Assembly (NCBI GenBank): GCA_034409055.1
Contig: DAOUMU010000143.1
Coordinates: forward strand, 1-14,760
Length of the DNA: 14,760 nt
Direction: 5' to 3'
Origin: DAOUMU01 sp034409055
GTDB taxonomy: Bacteria > Chloroflexota > Anaerolineae > 4572-78 > J111
This document shows positions 6,921 to 13,647 of this stretch, one piece after another; within the stretch, counting starts at the first letter, position 1, and every line of letters starts with the position of its first letter. The position numbers and the translations under genes were made by a program. Under the pieces are notes generated by a model. The model made no database searches. It had not been told where the DNA came from and worked only from the letters and a program-made list of their open reading frames with translations.

Positions 6921-6994
6921 CTGGACCACAGTCCAGCGGCCAAAACGCGGACTGTGGTCCGCTCGGAGCCTAAAAATTGGATCTACTGAGGCTA
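6892..6994. repeat. Palindromic intergenic repeat, copy 2 (complete)
   Basis: This is a 103-bp nested palindrome. The outer arms are CTCAGTAGATCCAAATTT (6896-6913) and its near complement ending at 6990; pairing extends outward with few mismatches. The inner stem is perfect, GGACCACAGTCC (6923-6934) with GGACTGTGGTCC (6949-6960), and continues as GCG/CGC (6936-6938, 6946-6948) closing on loop GCCAAAA. It matches copy 1 at the window start, minus that copy's 39-nt insert. It overlaps the manA 3' end, and its right end lies 31 nt before the proA ATG. It may double as a terminator or mRNA-stabilising stem, although no U-tract follows the stem. Confidence 0.88.
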
Positions 6995-7025
6995 GTTTTC
7001 ATTAAGGGGGAAAGGAATTTGATTA

Positions 7026-8285
7026 ATGAATGATGAACTCACGACCAAAGGTAAAGCAGCTAAAAAAGCAGCCCGTGTTTTGACCACGCTGGATACTGCC
7101 ACCAAAAATAAGGCCCTGGAAATTATTGCCGAGACCATTATGGAGCAGGAGCCACTTATATTGCAGGCCAACGACCGGGATATTGAGGTGGGGCGGGCCA
7201 GTGGTCTGAGTGAAGCCCTGCTCGACCGGTTGTTGCTGACTGCGCCTCGCCTGGCCAGCATCGCCAGTGACGTCAAATCCATTGTCAACTTGCCCGACCC
7301 GGTGGGCGAAGAGTTTGAAAGCCGCCGTTTGCCCAATGACTTACGCGTTAGCAAGCGGCGCATCCCGATTGGGGTGATTGGCGTCATTTACGAAAGCCGG
7401 CCCAATGTGACCATAGATATTTCTGCCTTGTGCCTTAAAAGTGGTAACGCGGCCATTTTGCGCGGTGGCAAAGAGTCTGCCCACTCCAACCGGGCCTTGG
7501 CCAAGGCCGTACAAGCTGGTTGTGAAGCAGCCGGCTTGCCGGTCGAGAGTGTACAACTGATCGAGTCGACGGATCGGGCCCTGGTCAAAGAGATGTTGCA
7601 GGCCAATGGCCTGATTGACATGATCATTCCCCGGGGTGGGGCCGCCCTGCATCAATTTGCCATTGACAATGCCACCGTGCCGGTCATTACCGGAGGGATT
7701 GGTATTTGTCACCTCTATGTTGATGCTGCGGCAGATTTAACCAAAGTGGTGCCCATTGCCGTCAATGCCAAAGTGCAGCGTCCGTCCGTGTGCAATGCGC
7801 TGGATACATTGCTGGTTCACCAGGCCGTCGCTCGCCAAATTCTGCCGTACGTGGTCGAGGCCTGGGCTGAACATAAGGTCGAGATTCGCTGTGAACCGCG
7901 CGCACTGGCTATTCTAGAGGACCACCCGGCCGTTAAACCGGCCGGCCCCCAGGATTTCGATACCGAATTTCTATCGCTCGTGGCCGCGGTCAAGGTGGTG
8001 GATAATCTGGACGAAGCCATCGACCATATTTATACCCACAGCACCGGTCACACCGAGGCCATTATCACCGAGGATTACACCACAGCTATGCGCTTTGTCA
8101 ACGAGGTCAATTCCGCCGCCGTTATGGTCAATGCCAGTACCCGTTTCAACGACGGGGCCCAATTCGGTCTGGGTGCGGAAGTGGCCATCAGCACCCAACC
8201 CCTACACGCCCGCGGCCCGATGGGCCTCAAGGAGTTGACCACCTACAAGTGGGTTGTTCTGGGCAATGGCCAAGTCCGGCCCTGA
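7026..8285 (+). CDS. proA: Glutamate-5-semialdehyde dehydrogenase (gamma-glutamyl phosphate reductase)
   Basis: A 419-residue NADPH-dependent aldehyde dehydrogenase superfamily enzyme. It reduces gamma-glutamyl 5-phosphate to glutamate 5-semialdehyde, the second step of proline synthesis from glutamate. Hallmarks: IGVIGVIYESRPNVTID (about 115-131), LKSGNAAILRGGKES (about 137-151), DMIIPRGG (198-205), and the catalytic Cys256 in QRPSVCNA, with the C-terminal RFNDGAQFGLGAEVAIST. Full length. A GGGGGAAAGGAA Shine-Dalgarno region sits about 10 nt before the ATG. No proB is present in the window, so the partner kinase must be elsewhere. It follows manA by 105 nt, occupied by the palindromic repeat, and is probably transcribed separately. 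Confidence 0.96.
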   Translation: MNDELTTKGKAAKKAARVLTTLDTATKNKALEIIAETIMEQEPLILQANDRDIEVGRASGLSEALLDRLLLTAPRLASIASDVKSIVNLPDPVGEEFESRRLPNDLRVSKRRIPIGVIGVIYESRPNVTIDISALCLKSGNAAILRGGKESAHSNRALAKAVQAGCEAAGLPVESVQLIESTDRALVKEMLQANGLIDMIIPRGGAALHQFAIDNATVPVITGGIGICHLYVDAAADLTKVVPIAVNAKVQRPSVCNALDTLLVHQAVARQILPYVVEAWAEHKVEIRCEPRALAILEDHPAVKPAGPQDFDTEFLSLVAAVKVVDNLDEAIDHIYTHSTGHTEAIITEDYTTAMRFVNEVNSAAVMVNASTRFNDGAQFGLGAEVAISTQPLHARGPMGLKELTTYKWVVLGNGQVRP

Positions 8286-8333
8286 GTTCAGCGGCTATTG
8301 GAGAAATTCTTAAGTCCGGTTCTGGTAACAAGC

Positions 8334-8363
8334 AGCGGCGGGGTCAACGATGGCCCCGCCGCT
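8334..8363. terminator. GC-rich hairpin after proA, possible bidirectional terminator
   Basis: AGCGGCGGGG (8334-8343) pairs perfectly with CCCCGCCGCT (8354-8363) around a 10-nt loop. It lies between proA and the convergent DUF2442 gene. There is no clean T-run on either side, so intrinsic termination is likely but not certain. Confidence 0.55.
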
Positions 8364-8408
8364 ATCACTTAGCTTTCCCAATTAAAGACATCTTATCACG
8401 ACTCAAGA

Positions 8409-8732
8409 TTAAATGCGTCCTTCATACAAGTCTGCTATCGGAAAACATAAATCATAATCATTCCAAAACAAGTCACCATTTTCCACCGTAAATTGCTTGA
8501 ACATATCCTTGTCTAAATACTTCCTGATCAACGGATTGAGTGATTGCCGGAGAAACGGCCCAAAATCAACCTCTGCTTCTTTGCCATCACTGAATTTAAG
8601 CCGCAAGACATATTCTTCTACATATTCAGCTTGCTCAATAGCAATGACCCAATCTTCCTGCTCTGTTACCGTAGCCGATGGGTAATCTGCTCCGGTGATA
8701 TTTGACGATGTAGAACGAAATAATCTATCCAT
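8409..8732 (-). CDS. DUF2442 domain protein
   Basis: A 107-residue protein whose C-terminal two thirds match the DUF2442 pattern: YVLRLKFSDGKEAEVDFGPFL, then PLIRKYLDKDMFKQFTVENGDLFWNDYDLCFPIADLYEG. Such small proteins often sit directly after a DUF4160-type or similar small gene and are suspected antitoxin-like partners, but their function is not established. The first 30 or so residues look atypical, and the first 22 codons overlap another reading frame (8666-8842). The real start may therefore lie inside, although no ATG is available there. It sits at the edge of the AT-rich restriction-modification block, convergent with proA. Confidence 0.7.
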   Translation of the reverse strand: MDRLFRSTSSNITGADYPSATVTEQEDWVIAIEQAEYVEEYVLRLKFSDGKEAEVDFGPFLRQSLNPLIRKYLDKDMFKQFTVENGDLFWNDYDLCFPIADLYEGRI

Positions 8733-8842
8733 TTCTGAACAATATCCTCCGCATAGTGTTCAACCACAGCCTGGAAATTCTTAAACTGTCTGTCGTAGTA
8801 CCGGTGAAACCATGTCTCTAAAGCGGCAATAACGAAAGTTGC
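8666..8842 (-). pseudogene. 5'-truncated frame upstream of the DUF2442 gene
   Basis: A 58-codon open frame with no ATG contains the protein-like segment AVVEHYAEDIVQKWIDYFVL and ends in TAA inside the DUF2442 gene. The composition and the helix ending in KWIDYF resemble the C-termini of small partners (DUF4160-like) usually encoded just before DUF2442. It is cut off at its 5' side where the methyltransferase gene ends. The best reading is a remnant of a small partner gene. A GTG-started short protein at the AVVEH position is an alternative. Confidence 0.4.
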
Positions 8843-10323
8843 TTAACCTTTACGCTCTGCACGTATTTCTTGATTTCTTTTTCAACTCCCAATTCTTCAG
8901 CAAGTAACAATACATCTAAATTGCTAAGAATATTGGCTGTAATAGGACGCTTCGAGTCCCAAAATATGAAAGAACTAAAAAATTCTTTAGCCACAGAAGA
9001 ATTTAGCAGATACGCTAAAAAATCAGCTTCGCTTTTGCTTTCACAGGGAATAAAGTAACAAGTATCGTCAAGGATTACAGGTTTATCTTTGTAAGGCCCA
9101 ATTACGACAAATTGTAGATTTTTGTACAAGCCGGAAATTGCAACTTTCCAGGGGGCAAATGAATAATCGCCTACCCCAAAAATCGAAAACTTTGGCTTGT
9201 TCTTATATATAGAACTTTTCCTTTTATCAAAGAATGCTTTGTGATTATTCAAATAAGCCCAAGTTTTGGGTGCTTTATGTTTAATATGAACTGTATTTTC
9301 ACCAACATAGGTTTGAGGAACTAATATCCACCGACGGGGTTCGCTTACTGTGCTTTTAGCAATATCAGAACTTTTAAACAAAGGGTAAATGTAATCATCC
9401 TCCAGAACACAAGTTTCACCCAAACCATTTTTATAGAAGGCCGTGTATCTGGTTAGTTCCATTACTTTGGCTGCATCATGTTTGACACCGGAACGCCATT
9501 TATAAAGTTTTTCATCTGTAGATATTAAATGTTTCCACTGGTTATAGTTATCTATATTGGCAATCAAATGACCATCACTGAATCCAAAAGTGGTTAGAAA
9601 AGCCTCATTGTATAAACCATTATACACTTTACAGATCTGACTCTTGCGACTACCTTTGGTGTTGCATACAAACAAACACATATCTACGGAAACCCCAAAT
9701 TCTTGTTTTCCATCCAATAGATATATGTGAGATTGCCCAATTTCTGCCCGGTTTTCCCAAAGATATTTTAATACTTTACGAGCAACACTGGTTTTCACCA
9801 GCATCGCCAAGACACCGTCTCGACCACTAACCCATTCTATCAGACGAATTAACATCCATTCTGATATATCAAAGTTACTTTTGCCTGTAATGGCATCTAA
9901 ACCAGAATGATTCTGAAAATTCGTTTTCTCAGGAAGATTTTGACTGTTCAGAATGCCTAATGTTGAATTTGTTACCCAGGGTGGATTTCCGATGATAAGT
10001 AAGGGTTCGGGAAACTCAGCTAAGACTGATTTCCAGTCTAAATCAAAAAAATCACAATGGCGTAACTCAGCCTTATCCAATAAATTTCGGCGTTCCAATT
10101 CTTGTCTGATCGAGTGAATATGATTGGCGTTAATGTCAATACCAAAAATTGTTCTCGCTTGAGGAAAATACTCAAGTGAAGCAAGGACAAAACTACCCTT
10201 ACCGCAAGTTGGCTCAACGATGGTAGCAGGCAAGATACCTTGTTCCAAGAGGAGATGGCATACTTGTCGAGATAGTTTAATAGGCGTTTGAAAATCCCCA
10301 AATTCTTTTTTTCTAATCGCCAT
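8818..10323 (-). CDS. N6-adenine DNA methyltransferase of a type II restriction-modification system
   Basis: A 501-residue gamma-class adenine-N6 methyltransferase. Motif X is FGDFQTP (8-14), the SAM-binding motif I is VEPTCGKGSF (36-45), GIDIN (61-65) follows as motif II, and the catalytic motif IV is NPPW (113-116). The first half is the catalytic domain. The second half, from about 280 (YKWRSGVKHD and onwards through FLAYLLNSSVAKEFF), resembles the target-recognition region of Eco57I/TaqI-like enzymes. It modifies adenines in an unknown target to protect host DNA from the nuclease encoded 6 nt upstream; the tight spacing suggests coupled translation. AT-rich codon use differs from proA and the glycosidase, which points to transfer. 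Stop is TAG. Family confident, specificity unknown. Confidence 0.88.
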   Translation of the reverse strand: MAIRKKEFGDFQTPIKLSRQVCHLLLEQGILPATIVEPTCGKGSFVLASLEYFPQARTIFGIDINANHIHSIRQELERRNLLDKAELRHCDFFDLDWKSVLAEFPEPLLIIGNPPWVTNSTLGILNSQNLPEKTNFQNHSGLDAITGKSNFDISEWMLIRLIEWVSGRDGVLAMLVKTSVARKVLKYLWENRAEIGQSHIYLLDGKQEFGVSVDMCLFVCNTKGSRKSQICKVYNGLYNEAFLTTFGFSDGHLIANIDNYNQWKHLISTDEKLYKWRSGVKHDAAKVMELTRYTAFYKNGLGETCVLEDDYIYPLFKSSDIAKSTVSEPRRWILVPQTYVGENTVHIKHKAPKTWAYLNNHKAFFDKRKSSIYKNKPKFSIFGVGDYSFAPWKVAISGLYKNLQFVVIGPYKDKPVILDDTCYFIPCESKSEADFLAYLLNSSVAKEFFSSFIFWDSKRPITANILSNLDVLLLAEELGVEKEIKKYVQSVKVKQLSLLPL

Positions 10324-10329
10324 AATCGC

Positions 10330-10983
10330 CTACAAAACCCGAATGATACCGTCAACTTCACCCGCCTTTTCAATGACCCGGCGATATTGCAATCGCCACT
10401 GAAGGGCATTGGAGATGGTGAGATAACCGATTTCAGGCGGCTTCTGTAAAAGTTCCTCCGCAATCTGGTATGCTTCTACATCACTAATCGGCAAGTAACG
10501 GTCTTGCATAAATGCTACAAGGTCATCCTCGTTTCCGTCATTTTCAAGTATTTGCCGTATACCTGTTGTTGTTTGATAGTCGGCGGTGCGACGCTCCTCA
10601 ATGAAGGTTGTATGAAGAATGTTTAACCGTCCCGTTTCAGTCTGTGGGTCATCAAATTTTTCGTACACAAAGACCAATAAGGAATATCCGAGTCCAAATA
10701 TCTTCTGTCTTGCAGATTTAAACGGGCAAGATGATTGTGGTTGTTTTATACGTGTAACTTTTATGTCAATACTCAACTCAGGAAAATCAATTCCTTTTGC
10801 TGAACTGCCTTCCACATAAGTATATTTGGTATGCAGATATTGTTGGAATTTATGCTCCAAATACGTTCCAACAGCTTTTCCATCTGTTACCCCGAATAAT
10901 GATGGCTCATTATGTTGAGATTCGGCTTGAGCAAAATTGTGGGCTTCTTGGTGAAGCAGCTCGACAGTTAAATCAGGTTTCAT
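10330..10983 (-). CDS. Type II restriction endonuclease, PD-(D/E)xK type
   Basis: A 217-residue protein read as the nuclease of the adjacent methyltransferase. The catalytic core is seen as GIDFPELSIDIK (64-75), giving Asp66, Asp73 and Lys75 in the D-x6-D-x-K spacing of the PD-(D/E)xK fold. Before it, GKAVGTYLEHKFQQYL (35-50) looks like the preceding helix with Glu43. The hydrophobic strand YSLLVFVYE (100-108) follows. I do not recognise the specific restriction enzyme family or its site. First gene of the two-gene operon, with a predicted extended -10 promoter about 30 nt upstream. The Shine-Dalgarno is weak (GGGA). Assignment rests on motif, size and context. Confidence 0.75.
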   Translation of the reverse strand: MKPDLTVELLHQEAHNFAQAESQHNEPSLFGVTDGKAVGTYLEHKFQQYLHTKYTYVEGSSAKGIDFPELSIDIKVTRIKQPQSSCPFKSARQKIFGLGYSLLVFVYEKFDDPQTETGRLNILHTTFIEERRTADYQTTTGIRQILENDGNEDDLVAFMQDRYLPISDVEAYQIAEELLQKPPEIGYLTISNALQWRLQYRRVIEKAGEVDGIIRVL

Positions 10984-10995
10984 ATGCTGTCCCTA

Positions 10996-11191
10996 CAGGA
11001 ATTTTACCTGATTATATCATTTCAGACTTATTGATGTATCAAAGGGTTAAATCAGCAAACCTAACTTGGATGCAGAAAGAAATCAAGATATTGGAATATC
11101 AGGCATCCTGATAATACCACACCTCCTTCTGAAAATCCAGTTTTATCGGGAAACGGGAAACCGCCGTATTGTTTTATCAGGCCTTCCTGAT
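10996..11191. repeat. Three inverted ATCAGG/CCTG dyads upstream of the restriction-modification genes
   Basis: Within 200 bp there are three dyads. On the minus strand, ATCAGG-N7-CCTG lies at 10996-11012, overlapping the -10 and predicted start of transcription. TATCAGG-CAT-CCTGATA is at 11097-11113. ATCAGG-CCTT-CCTGAT is at 11176-11191. No controller-protein gene is visible. They may be operator sites for the methyltransferase or nuclease, sites related to the target, or simple hairpins. Confidence 0.5.
11011..11019 (-). promoter_or_regulatory. Predicted extended -10 promoter of the restriction-modification operon
   Basis: On the minus strand TGATATAAT (11011-11019) is a consensus extended -10, about 28 nt from the nuclease ATG. 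The -35 is poor (TTGATA lies about 20 nt upstream), which an extended -10 can tolerate. Confidence 0.5.
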
Positions 11192-11255
11192 TTGTCACTA
11201 TAGAACTTTTGTACTATAACCGCCCTCGCCAAGTAGAACACTTAATTTGAAATAT

Positions 11256-11284
11256 TTGCCGACTTTCTAATTATTATGTATACT
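11256..11284 (+). promoter_or_regulatory. Predicted promoter for the glycosidase gene
   Basis: TTGCCG (11256-11261), a 17-bp spacer, then TATACT (11279-11284). This would give a leader of roughly 150 nt that includes the paired hairpins at 11311-11362. Confidence 0.4.
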
Positions 11285-11310
11285 GATTATGTATAGTCAC
11301 TCGATTTGTG

Positions 11311-11362
11311 GGACAGACTTTTAGTCTGTCCAGAGTAGGACAGGCTAGAAAGCCCGTTCTAC
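11311..11362. repeat. Two adjacent hairpins (dispersed-repeat-like)
   Basis: GGACAGACT-TTT-AGTCTGTCC (11311-11331) is a perfect 9-bp stem. It is followed after three bases by an imperfect 12-bp stem (11335-11346 with 11351-11362, loop AGAA). Such paired stems resemble dispersed intergenic repeats; here they lie in the likely 5' leader of the glycosidase gene. Confidence 0.6.
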
Positions 11363-11438
11363 ATAACTTGTCAATGGAACCGTGGCAAGTTGGCCACTTG
11401 CCTTATATCATTAGGCACACTGACCAGGGTACGACTCT

Positions 11439-13646
11439 ATGAAGAAATACCCGGCAAAATTAAAAGAAAATTCTGTGCCTGTTGTGTCCTCACCCCGTCG
11501 CCTGCTCACCGCTTACTTGCTGCTTCTGACCAGTTTGGCCACAATTTGTGGGCTGATTGGGCTGGGTATCGTTATCAGTCCGGCCCAACCGGCCAGGGCC
11601 AATCGTGCTTTGCCCACGGACCTGTCCTACAACACGGAAACGACCTGGCTGTTGCCCGGTCTGCCGGACCTGAACGCGACTGCCGGTTATATTCCTCATA
11701 ATTTCTCCCACGGTGAAGCCGTTTTCCAGATCGGTAACGAAGTTATCCACGGCTTCCGCCCCGGTAAAGCTTACCCGGAAATGTACATCCGCGATATTGC
11801 CTGGGGTATGGAAACGGCCCAATATTATTATCCCGACGCCTATCTACGTGAGCCGATTGAAGCCTACTTGCGCCGGCAATATACGGCCAACACTCGCAGT
11901 CTGGATGGCGATTTTGGGGTGGTCGCCGGAGCAGGGGCGATTGGTGGCATTATCACGCCTCAGGGTCGGAACAATAAACAGACCATTACCACCGATGAAG
12001 AAACCAGCCTGATCCACGCCGCCTATCTTTACTACAATATGACTTATAATACTGATTGGCTGCAAAGTGACATCAACGGCCGGTCGATTATCGAGCGTCT
12101 TAATCTGGCGGCGGACTGGCTTTATAGCCATCGCTTGGACCCAGAGCGGCAATTGCTGTGGCGGGGTCACACCACCGATTGGGGGGACGTGAAATTTGAA
12201 AAAGGGCCTGGCTACACCGATTACAATCCGGCCCAGGACCATCTAACCGTCTCCATTTATGACCAGGCCCTGGCCTATATAGCCCTGATTGAACTGGCCA
12301 AAATGAACGCGGCGGCGGGCGATATTGCCCGGGCCGACGCCTGGCAAAACAAAGCCGAAACGCTAAAGGCGCAAACCAATGCTCAACTCTGGCAGGTCGA
12401 TAAAGGCTTTTACCTGACCCATACCCACGTGACCCCCCTGGAACACAGTTTTGAAGAGTCGCGCATGGTCAGTATCTCGAACGCTCTGGCGGCTTATGCC
12501 GGATTGACCGGTTTCCAGCAAAATGAGGCTATCTTCCATAGCCTGGAGGAAGCGCGCCTGGCGGTGGGGGCCAAAAAGCCCGGCCTGTCTATCTACCCTT
12601 ATTATCCCAACCAGTGGCCTGATCTGTTTTTTGATTACCTGGGCATGGGCTACGGTAACTATCAAAACGGTGGCGTGTGGGATTGGTGGGGGGGCGTGCA
12701 GATAAAAGCCGAGTTTCTCAATGGTTTCAGCAAAGAAGGTCAGAGGCATCTGTTGCAAGTGGCCAACGAGTGGCAGAAGCACCCCGGCAACATTATCGAG
12801 TGGCAGTCCACCACCGACTCGCGTCACGAAGGGAGCCACTATTACAGTGCGGCCGCCGGTACCATGGGCAGCGCCATTATCGCCGGCTTTTTTGGCGTGG
12901 AGTTGGATGGCCGCGGCCTGACCTTACAACCTCGCCTGGGACTCAATGACGGCTTTATCCGCGTCTACCAGTCTGCCACCGATCGTTACGCCGCTTACAG
13001 CTACGATTGGGATCAGGATGCCATCAAAATCGACTACGGCACCAATGCCAGCGGGCTGGTGACGGTTAAAGTCCTTAAGTTACAGTCGGAACAGATCAGG
13101 ACGGTGACCGTAGACGATCAACCCGTCGAATTTGAAACCGAGACCATCGGCCACGACACCTACACCGTTTTTAACGCCCCGACCGGCCAGCACCACCTGG
13201 AAATTATCAAAGGACAACCCCTGGCCCAACCGGCGGCGGTGGCAGTAACCCCGCAGCCTACTGAGGAGGATGCAGCCCCAGAACCGGTACCGCCGAGGCC
13301 GAGCATGGCCCCCAATCCGGTCTCACCTCCCGAAACGCTTGCCGCTCAAGCCCCGGTGGTAACTGAGCCAGACCTTGAGACTGAACTTGCCCCGGAGAAT
13401 GACATAACGGTTCACACCGCTGAAATGGGTGCCTCGCCTGTCCCCAGTCCGGTAGAGAGCATTGCCGCCCGAAATACCCGCCAGGCCCGCCAGGATTTCT
13501 TCCGCTTTGTCGGGGCCAGCCTGACCATTCTCATCTGCCTGGAATTGATGGTGGTGGTGGCCCTGCGCCGCATCACGGGGTTAAGTCATAGCCCCTCACC
13601 GGCCGGTCGCCGGCGCGTACGCGCTCGTGCCGTTCAACAGAAGTAG
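11439..13646 (+). CDS. Extracellular (alpha/alpha)6-barrel glycosidase, amylo-alpha-1,6-glucosidase-like, membrane anchored
   Basis: A 735-residue envelope protein. A signal segment (about 20-46, RRLLTAYLLLLTSLATICGL) ends in SPAQPARA, a plausible cleavage site near residue 54. The body (about 60-590) looks like a six-hairpin glycosidase: MYIRDIAWGMETAQYYYP (115-132), TTDEETSLIHAAYLYYN (184-200), GHTTDWGDVKFE (243-254) with candidate acid Asp248, and GGVWDWWGGVQIKAEFLNGF (411-430). These fit debranching or glucosidase-like (alpha/alpha)6 enzymes, though the family and substrate are not certain. A Pro/Glu/Thr-rich spacer (about 600-680) precedes a C-terminal membrane helix (about 690-710, VGASLTILICLELMVVVAL) and a very basic tail (RRRVRARAVQQK), so the enzyme is probably held at the outer face of the membrane. 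AGGG sits 9 nt before the ATG. It converges with the WD40 gene, 1 nt apart. Confidence 0.75.
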   Translation: MKKYPAKLKENSVPVVSSPRRLLTAYLLLLTSLATICGLIGLGIVISPAQPARANRALPTDLSYNTETTWLLPGLPDLNATAGYIPHNFSHGEAVFQIGNEVIHGFRPGKAYPEMYIRDIAWGMETAQYYYPDAYLREPIEAYLRRQYTANTRSLDGDFGVVAGAGAIGGIITPQGRNNKQTITTDEETSLIHAAYLYYNMTYNTDWLQSDINGRSIIERLNLAADWLYSHRLDPERQLLWRGHTTDWGDVKFEKGPGYTDYNPAQDHLTVSIYDQALAYIALIELAKMNAAAGDIARADAWQNKAETLKAQTNAQLWQVDKGFYLTHTHVTPLEHSFEESRMVSISNALAAYAGLTGFQQNEAIFHSLEEARLAVGAKKPGLSIYPYYPNQWPDLFFDYLGMGYGNYQNGGVWDWWGGVQIKAEFLNGFSKEGQRHLLQVANEWQKHPGNIIEWQSTTDSRHEGSHYYSAAAGTMGSAIIAGFFGVELDGRGLTLQPRLGLNDGFIRVYQSATDRYAAYSYDWDQDAIKIDYGTNASGLVTVKVLKLQSEQIRTVTVDDQPVEFETETIGHDTYTVFNAPTGQHHLEIIKGQPLAQPAAVAVTPQPTEEDAAPEPVPPRPSMAPNPVSPPETLAAQAPVVTEPDLETELAPENDITVHTAEMGASPVPSPVESIAARNTRQARQDFFRFVGASLTILICLELMVVVALRRITGLSHSPSPAGRRRVRARAVQQK

Positions 13647-13647
13647 A

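Larger units (their letters stand above)
10984..11438. other. 455-nt intergenic region between divergent restriction and glycosidase genes
   Basis: No convincing gene is seen. It holds the minus-strand restriction promoter and three CAGG/CCTG dyads on the left. On the right are a 13-bp-spaced direct repeat ATTATGTATA (11273-11282, 11286-11295), a predicted plus-strand promoter, and two adjacent hairpins (11311-11362). AT-rich on the left, more GC-rich towards the glycosidase. Confidence 0.6.

Noticed and set aside
10038..10463. 141-codon minus-strand frame spanning the nuclease-methyltransferase junction
   Set aside because: It is out of frame with two well-supported genes and has a skewed composition without motifs.
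12363..12839. 158-codon antisense frame in the glycosidase gene
   Set aside because: Shadow of a high-GC coding region; the opposite strand carries conserved glycosidase motifs.
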